NCBI GenBank assembly: GCA_045564655.1
Contig: JBJLGX010000020.1
Span: 130,332 to 194,331 of the forward strand
Direction of reading: 5' to 3'
DNA length: 64,000 nucleotides
From: UBA826 sp045564655
GTDB taxonomy: Bacteria > Chloroflexota > Dehalococcoidia > Lucifugimonadales > UBA826
Positions 15,702 through 24,475 of the stretch are shown here, piece after piece; the first letter of the stretch is position 1, and the number at the start of each line of letters is the position of its first letter. Both the position numbers and the translations under genes were made by a program. Under the pieces are notes generated by a model. The model ran no database searches. It was not told where the DNA came from and was given only the letters and a program-made list of their open reading frames with translations.

Positions 15702-17489
15702 TTGCTCAAAGAAATAAGTTGTGGGGCTCTTGATATTAATAATGTTGGAGATGAAGTTGTATTAGCTGGCTGGGTTAATAGAAGACGAGATCATGGTAAT
15801 TTAATTTTTATTGATCTTCGTGATCGAGATGGAGTGATCCAAATTGTTTTTAATTCTGATATAGATTTAATGTCGCATTCGAGTGCTGAAACCTTACGGA
15901 ATGAGTGGGTTGTACAAGTTAAGGGCAAAGTTATTAAACGTTCTGAAGGTACAGTTAATCAAGATATTCCTACAGGTGAAGTTGAGATTCATGTTACAGA
16001 ATTAAATATTTTAAATGAATCTTTGACTCCGCCATTTTATGTGAATGATGAGTCAGATGTTGATGAGTCTGTACGTTTGAAATATAGATATATTGATTTA
16101 AGGCGTGAGAGTATGAAAAAAGCTCTAATAATTCGTCATCAAGTTGTTAAATATATCCGAGATTATTTAGACAGTAAAGATTTTTTGGAAATTGAAACCC
16201 CTATTTTAATAAAAAGTACACCTGAAGGGGCTAGAGATCATATTGTTCCTAGTAGATTGTTTCCAGGTAATTTTTATGCATTACCACAGTCCCCACAACA
16301 ATTAAAGCAATTGCTTATGGTTGCTGGAGTAGAAAGATATTTTCAGATAGCTAAGTGCTTTAGGGATGAAGATTCTCGTGCTGATAGACAGCCTGAATTC
16401 ACACAGTTAGATTTAGAAATGAGTTTTGTTACACAAGAAGATATTTTGAATTTAACGGAAGAATTATTTACCGGAATAATGAAAGATTTATTTCCAGATA
16501 AAGAGATTATAACCCCATTCCCTAGGTTGACTTATCAAGAGTCTATAGACATGTACGGGATAGATCGACCTGATTTAAGATATGAATTAAAGTTATGTGA
16601 CTTGGAGAATGTAGTTAAAGATAGTGAATTTAAAGTATTTCAGAATGTTTTAGCATCTCAAGGTGTTATTAGAGGCTTTTCTGTTCCTGGATGTTCAGCC
16701 TATACCCGCCGCCAAATTGATGATTTAACAGAATTTGTTAAGTCTAGAGGTGCGACAGGACTGATTTCGATTGGTATTGATGGAGATATAAATGATTTGT
16801 CGATGGATGATGTTAAATCAAATATTTCAAGGTTTTTAACCATATCAGAAGTAGAAGAATTTATTAAATTAACTCAAGCTAAATCTGGAGATCTTATATT
16901 TATTATTGCGGGAGAAGAAAAACCTACCAATTTATCTCTTGGAGCACTAAGGCATAAAATGGGTGATTTATTAGAATTGGCTGACCCGGATAAGATGTTT
17001 TTTGCATTTATTACAGATTTCCCGTTATTTGAATGGAATGAAGATGAAAATAGATGGCATGCGACACATCATGCTTTTTGTATGCCTAAAGAGGAACATA
17101 TTAATATTCTTGAAACAGATCCTGAAAAAGTTATTGCTGAATCTTATGATTTGATTTGTAATGGTTTAGAGATGGCAAGTGGAAGTATTAGAGTACATAA
17201 ACGTGATTTGCAAGAGAAGATTTTTGAAGTTCTGGGATATACAAAAGAAGCTGTTGCAGATCGATTTGCTCAACTTTTAGATTCCTTTGAATATGGAGCT
17301 CCACCACATGGGGGTATCGCTCCTGGTATTGATAGATTGATTATGGTCCTTTTAAATAAGAGTTCTATTAGAGAAGTGATTGCATTTCCTAAAACTCAAA
17401 GCCAGATGGATCCATTGTTTCAAGCGCCATCACCTATTAGTGAAGATCAGTTAAATGAATTAAGGATTAAATTAGTAGAAGAGGAATAA
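15702..17489 (+). CDS. aspS: Aspartyl-tRNA synthetase, bacterial type, predicted non-discriminating
   Basis: Charges tRNA-Asp (and probably tRNA-Asn) with aspartate. 595 aa from TTG 15702 with GGAGAGG before it. N-terminal OB anticodon-binding domain, then class II motif 1, motif 2 (FRDEDSRADRQPEFTQLDLE) and motif 3 (GIAPGIDRLIMVLL), with the bacterial GAD insertion (about 300-430). Residue 31 is His (RRRDHGN) and residue 83 is Gly (RSEGTVN). These are the two positions that mark relaxed, tRNA-Asn-accepting AspRS in Pseudomonas aeruginosa; discriminating E. coli AspRS has Leu and Lys. gatC and gatA in this window supply the amidation route. The stop is 1 nt from the end of clpX. Confidence 0.97.
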   Translation: MLKEISCGALDINNVGDEVVLAGWVNRRRDHGNLIFIDLRDRDGVIQIVFNSDIDLMSHSSAETLRNEWVVQVKGKVIKRSEGTVNQDIPTGEVEIHVTELNILNESLTPPFYVNDESDVDESVRLKYRYIDLRRESMKKALIIRHQVVKYIRDYLDSKDFLEIETPILIKSTPEGARDHIVPSRLFPGNFYALPQSPQQLKQLLMVAGVERYFQIAKCFRDEDSRADRQPEFTQLDLEMSFVTQEDILNLTEELFTGIMKDLFPDKEIITPFPRLTYQESIDMYGIDRPDLRYELKLCDLENVVKDSEFKVFQNVLASQGVIRGFSVPGCSAYTRRQIDDLTEFVKSRGATGLISIGIDGDINDLSMDDVKSNISRFLTISEVEEFIKLTQAKSGDLIFIIAGEEKPTNLSLGALRHKMGDLLELADPDKMFFAFITDFPLFEWNEDENRWHATHHAFCMPKEEHINILETDPEKVIAESYDLICNGLEMASGSIRVHKRDLQEKIFEVLGYTKEAVADRFAQLLDSFEYGAPPHGGIAPGIDRLIMVLLNKSSIREVIAFPKTQSQMDPLFQAPSPISEDQLNELRIKLVEEE

Positions 17490-17490
17490 T

Positions 17491-18795
17491 TTATGCTGAT
17501 TTAAGATTTTGATCAGAACTGTCTTGTTTAATTTCATCAACGTTAATATCTTCAGTAGTTATTTGCACGGGGGCATCACCTTTAATAGAAGATTCATCTA
17601 CAGAACAGTGGGTAACATCTTTCCGATTTGGTAATTCATACATCACGTCTAACAATGTATTTTCTAGAATAGACCTCAATCCTCTTGCGCCAGTATTTTG
17701 CTCGACAGCTTTTTCAGCTGTTGCAGAAATAGCTTCCTCTGTGAAGCTAAGAGATACTCCATCCATTTCGAAAAGAGCTTTATATTGCTTTATGAAAGCA
17801 TTTTTTGGTTCAGTTAAGACTCGAATTAATTCTGGTTTGCCTAAACCTTTTAGAGTTACTACTACAGGTAGGCGTCCTATGAATTCGGGAATAAATCCAT
17901 ATTCCATCAAATCTTCCACAGTCACAAATTCTCTAATCAATTCCTTATCATTTATACTATCATTGCTATCTTCATCTTTTCTAAATCCTAAAGAATAATT
18001 GGTGCTGAATTCTCTCCTTTGTATGATTTCTGAGATTCCTTCAAACGCGCCTCCAACCATGAATAAGATGTCATCTGTTTTTATTTGCATAAATTCTTGT
18101 TGAGGATGCTTTCTGCCACCTTGTGGTGGTACATTTGCCACACAACCCTCTATTATTTTCAATAAAGCTTGTTGTACTCCTTCTCCAGAAACATCACGAG
18201 TTATAGATGGGTTGGGACTTTTACGAGATATTTTATCGATTTCATCAATGTAGATTATTCCTTGTTCAGCCCTAGCGATATCATGATCCGCTGATTGTAT
18301 TAATCGAAGAAGAATGTTTTCTACATCCTCTCCTACATATCCTGCTTCTGTTAAAGAAGTTGCATCAGCAATTGCAAATGGGACATCTAATATTTTGGCT
18401 AATGTTTGCGCTAGATGCGTTTTGCCGGAACCAGAAGGTCCTAACATAAGAATGTTTGCTTTTTGTAACTCTACACTAGCATCTGTATTTTCTCGATTTG
18501 ACCATATCCTTTTATAATGGTTATACACAGCAACACTCAATATTTTTTTTGCGTCTTCTTGACCAATAACATATTCTTCAAGTTTTTCGAATATGTTTTT
18601 AGGTGTTAACCCTAGATCTAAAGGATTTTGGACTGTAGTAGTATTTTCTGTAGATTCTTCTGCAATAATTTGTTCACACAAAATTACGCATTCATCACAA
18701 ATAAAAACCCTATCAGGACCTGCTATTAGTCGATTAACTTGTGGTTGCGTTTTATTACAAAACGAACATGTATAGTTAGTTTCTGAATTAGACAT
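17491..18795 (-). CDS. clpX: ATP-dependent Clp protease ATP-binding subunit ClpX
   Basis: Hexameric AAA+ unfoldase feeding ClpP. 434 aa. N-terminal C4 zinc-binding domain (CSFCNKTQ and CDECVILC), Walker A GPSGSGKTH, Walker B IIYIDEIDK, the ClpP-docking loop IGRLP-type segment (FIGRLPVVV) and the sensor-2 region GARGLRS. A Ser/Asp-rich tail extends the C-terminus. It starts 1 nt after the clpP stop, forming the standard tig-clpP-clpX operon on the minus strand. Confidence 0.98.
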   Translation of the reverse strand: MSNSETNYTCSFCNKTQPQVNRLIAGPDRVFICDECVILCEQIIAEESTENTTTVQNPLDLGLTPKNIFEKLEEYVIGQEDAKKILSVAVYNHYKRIWSNRENTDASVELQKANILMLGPSGSGKTHLAQTLAKILDVPFAIADATSLTEAGYVGEDVENILLRLIQSADHDIARAEQGIIYIDEIDKISRKSPNPSITRDVSGEGVQQALLKIIEGCVANVPPQGGRKHPQQEFMQIKTDDILFMVGGAFEGISEIIQRREFSTNYSLGFRKDEDSNDSINDKELIREFVTVEDLMEYGFIPEFIGRLPVVVTLKGLGKPELIRVLTEPKNAFIKQYKALFEMDGVSLSFTEEAISATAEKAVEQNTGARGLRSILENTLLDVMYELPNRKDVTHCSVDESSIKGDAPVQITTEDINVDEIKQDSSDQNLKSA

Positions 18796-18796
18796 T

Positions 18797-19408
18797 TTAT
18801 TTCGCTTTTGCTTGGTTTGATGACATAACGATATCTACTAGGCCGTATTCTTTAGCATCTTCAGAACTCATGTAAAAATCTCTGTCACTATCTTGAGCTA
18901 TTTTTTCATAAGATTGTCCAGTGTGGAGTGACATGATATTCCTGATTTTGTCTTGCATACGTATGATTTCTCTAGCAGCTATTTCAATATCAGAAGCTTG
19001 GCCTTGGGCTCCGCCCAATGCTTGGTGCATATGAATTGTTGAATTTGGTAAAGCGAATCTTTTACCGTCTGCTCCTCCGCATAACAGAACCGTACCCATA
19101 CTTGCAGCCATGCCAACACAGATTGTAGATACATCTGGACGTATTAATTGCATAGTGTCATATATAGCTAGCCCAGATGTTATTACTCCACCAGGAGAGT
19201 TTATGTATAAATTAATGTCTCTTTCAGGATCTTCACGGTCTAAAAATAATAGTTGAGCGATTATCGCATTAGCAACTTGGTCATTTATCCCTGTTCCTAA
19301 GAAGACAATACGTTCTTTTAGAAGTAATGAATATATATCATATGTGCGTTCTCCTCTTGGATCTCGCTCTACAACGTAAGGGATAATATTTTCAGGAACT
19401 TGATTCAT
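18797..19408 (-). CDS. clpP: ATP-dependent Clp protease proteolytic subunit ClpP
   Basis: Serine peptidase forming the proteolytic chamber used by ClpX. 203 aa from ATG 19408. This start has GGAGAA seven nt upstream and begins MNQVPENIIPYVVER, as usual for ClpP; an ATG at 19423 would place the Shine-Dalgarno inside the gene. The catalytic triad is visible: Ser in GMAASMG, His in HMHQALGG, Asp in SDRDFYMS. The start lies inside the 3' end of tig (17-nt overlap), implying translational coupling. Confidence 0.97.
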   Translation of the reverse strand: MNQVPENIIPYVVERDPRGERTYDIYSLLLKERIVFLGTGINDQVANAIIAQLLFLDREDPERDINLYINSPGGVITSGLAIYDTMQLIRPDVSTICVGMAASMGTVLLCGGADGKRFALPNSTIHMHQALGGAQGQASDIEIAAREIIRMQDKIRNIMSLHTGQSYEKIAQDSDRDFYMSSEDAKEYGLVDIVMSSNQAKAK

Positions 19409-20708
19409 TTGTTTCTTCTCCATCAGTATTTTTGATATTTTTTCCTTCAGCTATTTGTTCTAATATTTCCATGGTTTTTTCCATTCTCATAGATCTTTCT
19501 AAATAACTTTTCATTTCAGCTGTTTGGCTCGCGTCAGGTAAATTTTCTTCTGAATCAGCAAACAACTCTTCAATACGACTTTCAATTTGTTCATCAGTGA
19601 TTTCCACTTTTTCTTCGTCGGCTAACTTTGATAATATAAAACTTCTAGTTAGACGATTAACAGCCTCTGCTTTCGAATCTTCGATTAGTTGCTCCCGTGT
19701 TGTTCCCATCGATTGAAGATAGTCATCTAAAACCATATTAGCTTGCTGAACCATACGTTCTTGCTCACTCACCATATGTTCAGATTCTCGTTGGATTAGC
19801 AGTGGTGGGAGCTCAATCATAGCTGTTTTAATGAGTTCGACAATGATAGCCTCCTGAAAGTTTCGGGTAGACTCATTTTCAGCGTCAGATTTCAAACTTT
19901 TTCGTATTTCAGACTTCAAACTTTCCATATTTTCATATTCTGCACCTAAGCTTTGGGCAAATTCATCAGTGATTTCTGGAAGAATTCTTTCTTTGATATC
20001 TGTAATATTGACATCAAATGTAATAGATTTACCAGATAAATTTTCATCTGCAAATGTTTTAGGTATATCTAATTCAAATGTATTTGATATATTAGCTTCA
20101 AGTCCTATTAATTTGTTAGCAAATCCCGGAAAAGGTCTTTCGATTTCTTCATTTACTAAGTAAACACCATCAGTTTCATTTATTACTTCTTCTTCATTAT
20201 GATTTCCAACGATACTTGCAGAAATCATGTCTCCTATCTGAACTTTTCGGTCTGCTGGTTCCCATGAAGCCACACTAGTTCTCAATTGGTCAATCCGTTC
20301 ATCAATAACTTTCTTAGTTATACGAGTGGTTTTCCTTTTTACTCTTATTGCAGTGTAGTCTCCAAGATCTATTGAAGGCATTAAAGGTACAGTTGCGGAG
20401 AATGATACAGGTTCCATTCCTTCTAAACTAATGCTAGGCATTCCTACAATATCTAATTCTTGTTCTGATATAGCCTTACCCGTAAGTTCTGGGAGCATTG
20501 AATCTAAAGCTTCATTAACTAAACTTTCTTTACCAAAATACTGTTCAATTATATTTCTGGGAGCTTTTCCTTTTCTAAATCCAGGTATGTTTACTCGTCC
20601 TACAACTTTGTTATAGGCTTTGTTTAAATAAGGATCAATATCGTCCTCATCAAGTTCGATGTGTAGTACAGTTTGGCACTGTTCTATCTCGTCTTGGGTG
20701 ATTTTCAC
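19392..20708 (-). CDS. tig: Trigger factor (ribosome-associated chaperone, PPIase)
   Basis: Binds nascent chains at the ribosome exit tunnel. 438 aa from GTG, with AGGAGAA upstream. The N-terminal ribosome-binding domain contains the signature GFRKGKAPRNIIEQYFG. A FKBP-type PPIase domain follows (GDMISASIVG to about 250, with PFPGFANKLIG), then the long helical C-terminal domain, ending in a Glu/Ser-rich tail. First gene of the tig-clpP-clpX operon and divergent from ccdA (130-nt gap). Confidence 0.96.
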   Translation of the reverse strand: MKITQDEIEQCQTVLHIELDEDDIDPYLNKAYNKVVGRVNIPGFRKGKAPRNIIEQYFGKESLVNEALDSMLPELTGKAISEQELDIVGMPSISLEGMEPVSFSATVPLMPSIDLGDYTAIRVKRKTTRITKKVIDERIDQLRTSVASWEPADRKVQIGDMISASIVGNHNEEEVINETDGVYLVNEEIERPFPGFANKLIGLEANISNTFELDIPKTFADENLSGKSITFDVNITDIKERILPEITDEFAQSLGAEYENMESLKSEIRKSLKSDAENESTRNFQEAIIVELIKTAMIELPPLLIQRESEHMVSEQERMVQQANMVLDDYLQSMGTTREQLIEDSKAEAVNRLTRSFILSKLADEEKVEITDEQIESRIEELFADSEENLPDASQTAEMKSYLERSMRMEKTMEILEQIAEGKNIKNTDGEETNESSS

Positions 20709-20797
20709 ACTCTTCTCCTAAAATATCCAGGTTTAGTTTGGAACATCCAATAATTATATCATCATATGAAGTTGTATAAGAGAATCTGATTTATAGT

Positions 20798-20803
20798 TAT
20801 AAT
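20798..20803 (+). promoter_or_regulatory. Candidate -10 box of ccdA
   Basis: TATAAT at 20798-20803 in the tig/ccdA divergent gap, 35 nt before the ccdA ATG. No convincing -35 at the right distance (TTGTAT is 20 nt away). Confidence 0.35.
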
Positions 20804-20838
20804 TTAATATATGTATAAAATTAATTAGGAATTATTTT

Positions 20839-21567
20839 ATGGATGTCCCTTTCTTTTTCGCATTTTCAGCAGGAGCGATAGCTGCATTCAATCCTTGTGG
20901 CATAGCTATGTTTCCAGCATATGTTGGATATAGTTTAGGTAATGCCCGTTCTTCGAGTAACCCATTTGCATCTTTTTTTAGAGGATTGTATTTAAGCATA
21001 TCTCTTTCTTTAGGATTTCTTGTTGTTTTTGGTATTTTTGGTATTTTATTAGCTTTTGGGGGTAGATTTATTGGGACACTTTTACCAATAATGGGCTTTG
21101 CAATAGGGTTAATTATTACACTTGCAGGACTCTATCTTTTTCTTTCAAAACGTAATATTTCAGTACAAATATTTAACGATCTACAATTAGGAAATTTTAA
21201 TGGATTTCCTCAAACATTTTTATTTGGCATCGCTTATGCTATTGCCTCTCTTAGCTGTGCCTTACCAGTATTTTTGGCTGCTGTGGGAATAGTAGTAGGA
21301 TCAGGCATATCTTTAGATAATTCGATAAATGTTGTTGTAGGATCAATCATATACTCTTTAGGAATGGGGGCTATAATGTCAGTAGTTACGGTATCCTCAT
21401 TATTATTTGAAGATGCAACTACTAAATTCATAAATAAACTTATGCCAATAATTGATCAACTAGGAAAAGTTGCAATGATATTTGCAGGCTCATATATTAT
21501 GTATTATTGGATTTTGGGTAAAGGTGAAGAAGTTTTTTACCTTAGACTTGAACAACTTTTTTCTTAG
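20839..21567 (+). CDS. ccdA: CcdA/DsbD-type thiol-disulfide transmembrane transporter
   Basis: Carries reducing equivalents across the membrane for cytochrome c maturation and other extracytoplasmic thiol reduction. 242 aa with six predicted helices arranged as two three-helix halves. Each half has the functional Cys: FNPCGIAMFPAYVGY (Cys 20) and SLSCALPVF (Cys 140). No thioredoxin domain is fused, so this is CcdA rather than full DsbD. It lies 1.4 kb from ccmAB, fitting cytochrome c biogenesis. It ends 3 nt from the convergent FAH gene. Confidence 0.9.
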   Translation: MDVPFFFAFSAGAIAAFNPCGIAMFPAYVGYSLGNARSSSNPFASFFRGLYLSISLSLGFLVVFGIFGILLAFGGRFIGTLLPIMGFAIGLIITLAGLYLFLSKRNISVQIFNDLQLGNFNGFPQTFLFGIAYAIASLSCALPVFLAAVGIVVGSGISLDNSINVVVGSIIYSLGMGAIMSVVTVSSLLFEDATTKFINKLMPIIDQLGKVAMIFAGSYIMYYWILGKGEEVFYLRLEQLFS

Positions 21568-21570
21568 GTT

Positions 21571-22338
21571 TTATTCGCCTACGACGGGATTGCTCAAAAC
21601 CCCAACTCCTTCTACTTCGATTTCAACAGTGTCTCCTGGATGGATATCTCCTGGCGTACCCGGTGTACCTGTCATGATTACATCTCCGGGATGTAATGTC
21701 ATTACGGCACTCACATATTCTATAATCTCCGATACTGAATACAACAAATCAGAAGTGTTTTGGTTTTGTTTCTCTATTCCGTTAACACGACATTTTACTT
21801 GTATATTAGTAGGATCTAAATCTGTAACCATCCAAGGTCCTATAGGGGCAAAGGTGTCTGAGGATTTACCTCTAGTCCATTGAAGATCTCCCCATTGCCA
21901 GTCTCTAGCCGAAACATCGTTTCCACACGTATATGCAAAAACATATTCTAAAGCATTATCGGCGCTTACACCCTTACAGCTTTTACCAATTATTAGTGCT
22001 AATTCAGCTTCAGGTTGAACTTTTACGTTTGTATCTAGGGCTATTTTAGGGATAACAATATTATCATTAATTCCTATCACAGTATTTGGAGCCTTTAAAA
22101 AGGGTTCGGGTGCTTTAGGTGCTTCCCGGCCTTCTAAATGGCTTTTGTAATTTAATCCGATTGCTATTATTTTGCTTGGAGTTACAGGAGAAAGTAATTT
22201 AACGTCTTTTAAATTTCGTGTTATTCCTGTTTCATTGTAGTCTAGTAGTGGGCATTGTGAGATTTCTTTTATTGTTTGATTCTCCACGATCCCAAAAGCA
22301 ATCTCTCCATTAAAATCATATCTAGCAAAAATAGTCAC
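21571..22338 (-). CDS. FAH-family hydrolase/isomerase (fumarylpyruvate or HHDD type)
   Basis: 255 aa from GTG, with AGGAGA six nt upstream. The shape is the short FAH protein: a ~65-residue N-terminal part, then IIAIGLNYKSHLEG, PFLKAPNTVIG, the metal-binding acidic site PEAELALIIGK, GNDVSARDWQ, the TRGKSSDTFAPIGP run and VIMTGTPGTPG. This is the pattern of fumarylpyruvate hydrolases and 2-hydroxyhepta-2,4-diene-1,7-dioate isomerases of aromatic catabolism, and also of acylpyruvases. Substrate is not determined. It is followed 58 nt upstream on the same strand by queF, with no obvious functional link. Confidence 0.88.
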   Translation of the reverse strand: MTIFARYDFNGEIAFGIVENQTIKEISQCPLLDYNETGITRNLKDVKLLSPVTPSKIIAIGLNYKSHLEGREAPKAPEPFLKAPNTVIGINDNIVIPKIALDTNVKVQPEAELALIIGKSCKGVSADNALEYVFAYTCGNDVSARDWQWGDLQWTRGKSSDTFAPIGPWMVTDLDPTNIQVKCRVNGIEKQNQNTSDLLYSVSEIIEYVSAVMTLHPGDVIMTGTPGTPGDIHPGDTVEIEVEGVGVLSNPVVGE

Positions 22339-22396
22339 AGAAATCTCCTGAATTGTATATAGTTTTTAATATTTTCATAAGTTTAACCGATTTAAT

Positions 22397-22828
22397 TTAT
22401 TCAATATTAGATGAATCGTACTCTACAGTTACGGATGTGTGAAGTCCACCCCGTACGTTGTAATCTAATGTTATTGACATGGTTTTTGGGCTACACGCAC
22501 CAACTAGATCCTCTAATATCTTATTGGCAGCATGTTCTTGAACTATTCCAACTCCTGTGAATGACAATAAATAATATTTTAGCGATTTAAGCTCTAAACA
22601 ATATTTGTGTGGTACATAAGTAATTGTTAGAGTTCCAAAATCGGGTAATTCAGTCCAGGGGCATACGGCAGTAAATTCATCAGATTCGACCATGACTTCA
22701 GCGTTAGATTTTCCATATTCATAATCAAACACAATTATAAGAGAGTTGTCTATTTGTCCTTTTGCAGTATTATTGAATTTATTGTCTAGAGATTTATATT
22801 CGTCTTGTAAATTTTCGATAGATGGCAT
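22397..22828 (-). CDS. queF: 7-cyano-7-deazaguanine (preQ0) reductase QueF
   Basis: NADPH-dependent reduction of preQ0 to preQ1 in queuosine synthesis. 143 aa, the single-domain (type I) form. The nucleophile Cys is in AVCPWTELPDFG (Cys 56), Asp is seven residues on, and the QueF motif reads ELKSLKYY (79-86). GIVQEH supplies the substrate-binding Glu 98. The C-terminus has NVRGGLHTSV, as in many QueF proteins. Start ATG with GAGGAA upstream. No preQ1 riboswitch is recognisable in the short leader. Confidence 0.93.
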   Translation of the reverse strand: MPSIENLQDEYKSLDNKFNNTAKGQIDNSLIIVFDYEYGKSNAEVMVESDEFTAVCPWTELPDFGTLTITYVPHKYCLELKSLKYYLLSFTGVGIVQEHAANKILEDLVGACSPKTMSITLDYNVRGGLHTSVTVEYDSSNIE

Positions 22829-22884
22829 TTTATTCCTCAGCTTTGAAAAATAATCGACTTTTATTATAAGTTATTATTACATTA

Positions 22885-22913
22885 TTGACACATTGCTCTA
22901 ATTTTAAAATAAT
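22885..22913 (+). promoter_or_regulatory. Promoter of ccmAB
   Basis: TTGACA (22885-22890), 17-nt spacer, AATAAT (22908-22913). Predicted start near 22920, just upstream of ccmA. Confidence 0.65.
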
Positions 22914-22937
22914 TCATGTGTCTGATATCAATTATGT

Positions 22938-23603
22938 ATGGTAATTAATGATTTTAAATATATGATTCGTGTAGATACTCTATATAAATCTTATGGGATT
23001 ATTCCTGTAATTAAAAAACTAGATTTAAAAGTTAATGCAGGTGAACTTGTAATAATAAATGGATCTAACGGAAGCGGCAAAACCACTCTTCACTTGCTTT
23101 TATCGTCTTTAATTAAACCGGACTCTGGCAATATTGAAATTTCAGGTATAAATGTTGGCGATAGTCCCAAAATAGCTAGAAGTCATATCGGGTATGTTGC
23201 CCATGAACCGTTTTTATATCCATCTTTGACGATAAGAGAAAATTTAAATTTTTTTGCAAAATTGCACAATATTTCGTATGAAGATATTAATCAGATATTT
23301 GAGAATAATGATTTATTAAAATTATTAGGTATATCAGACAGATTAGATACCTTAGTAAGTATTCTTTCTCATGGATATAAGAAAAGAGCAGGGATTGCTT
23401 GTTCTTTGATACATAATCCGTCTGTACTATTGCTTGACGAACCCGAAACAGGCCTTGATTCTAATGGGGTTATGGCATTGATGGACATGGTGGGGTTTCT
23501 TACAAATATAAACAAATCTATTCTTATGACAACCCATACTGACCTTTCAAAGTTTAACGTGGAATATACACACTATATTCTAAAGAATGGACAATTAATT
23601 TAA
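22938..23603 (+). CDS. ccmA: Heme exporter ATP-binding protein CcmA
   Basis: ATPase of the CcmAB transporter, needed in cytochrome c maturation to release holo-CcmE. 221 aa. Walker A GSNGSGKTT, Q-loop region, signature LSHGYKKRAGIA, Walker B VLLLDEPETGLD and a His switch (TTHTD). The start could be ATG 22938 or ATG 22962 (MIRVDTLYKSYG); neither has a good Shine-Dalgarno, and the promoter predicts a short leader. The stop overlaps the ccmB start (TAATG). ccmC, ccmE and ccmF are not in the window. Confidence 0.85.
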   Translation: MVINDFKYMIRVDTLYKSYGIIPVIKKLDLKVNAGELVIINGSNGSGKTTLHLLLSSLIKPDSGNIEISGINVGDSPKIARSHIGYVAHEPFLYPSLTIRENLNFFAKLHNISYEDINQIFENNDLLKLLGISDRLDTLVSILSHGYKKRAGIACSLIHNPSVLLLDEPETGLDSNGVMALMDMVGFLTNINKSILMTTHTDLSKFNVEYTHYILKNGQLI

Positions 23604-24277
23604 TGAAAATATATTTTGCTCATATAATGTTAATTTTTTGGAAAGATGTGGTACTGGAACTTAGGACTAGAGAAATTTTCATATCGGTATTAGTTTTTTC
23701 TTTGTTAATTATTTTAACTTTTAATTTAGGGTTGGATAATATTCCAGGAACTATACCCACTGTTTCGGCAGGCATATTATGGATTGCTATTATTTATGGT
23801 AGTGTCATAGCTATGAATAGAACTTACTCTACCGAAATAGAATCAGGTGCTATTAATAGAATTCTACTATCTCCAACAAGTAGAGATGCTTTTTTCTTTG
23901 GTAAAGTTTTGTCAAATATGGCATTAATGATTTTGCTAGAAGTGATTTTGTTACCCACTATGATTGTTTTGTATGACTTGAAAGTCTCTATAGCTGAAAT
24001 GGCACTTGTTTCCCTACTAGTCATTTTAGCGATATCTTTAGTAGGGACCTTGTTTTCAGCTATTGCAGTTAAAACAAGAGCTAAAGAGGTTATGCTGCCA
24101 ATATTACTGTTACCTATACTAGCACCTGTTTTGATTTCGGCAGTAGAAGTAACATCTTCTATCATAGTAGGCCAAACTATTTTAGATAATCAAAGATGGA
24201 TATCTCTAATAGTTGTTTTTGATGCGATTTTTTTAGTTATATCTCCAGCACTTTTCACGCTAATTGTAGCTGAATGA
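23603..24277 (+). CDS. ccmB: Heme exporter permease CcmB
   Basis: Membrane subunit of the CcmAB complex. 224 aa with six hydrophobic helices. Family features: WKDVVLELRTRE near the N-terminus, AIIYGSVIAMNRTYSTEIESGAI-type segment, LLSPTSRDAFFFGK and ILLLPILAPVLISAVE. Length and layout are typical of CcmB. Translationally coupled to ccmA by a one-base overlap. Confidence 0.9.
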   Translation: MKIYFAHIMLIFWKDVVLELRTREIFISVLVFSLLIILTFNLGLDNIPGTIPTVSAGILWIAIIYGSVIAMNRTYSTEIESGAINRILLSPTSRDAFFFGKVLSNMALMILLEVILLPTMIVLYDLKVSIAEMALVSLLVILAISLVGTLFSAIAVKTRAKEVMLPILLLPILAPVLISAVEVTSSIIVGQTILDNQRWISLIVVFDAIFLVISPALFTLIVAE

Positions 24278-24310
24278 TTTTAATATCATTTTATATGCTA
24301 TTTGAACTGA

Positions 24311-24339
24311 TTGACACTTCAAATTTGCATTGATATATT
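24311..24339 (+). promoter_or_regulatory. Promoter of the korAB operon
   Basis: TTGACA (24311-24316), 17-nt spacer, TATATT (24334-24339). Predicted start near 24346, giving a leader of about 130 nt before korA, AT-rich with no clear structure. Confidence 0.75.
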
Positions 24340-24475
24340 CGGGGTGGTATGTATTAGGAATTTGTCGTAAAATCTGTAGGTTTAATTGTTATTTGATTAA
24401 TAGTTGAAAATATCAATTAAATTTAATTACTGATTATTACTGTATTTTCTTGTTTCTATATATGGAGGAAGTGAA

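Noticed and set aside
22829..22884. preQ1 riboswitch for queF
   Set aside because: No preQ1-I or -II pseudoknot pattern in the short leader.
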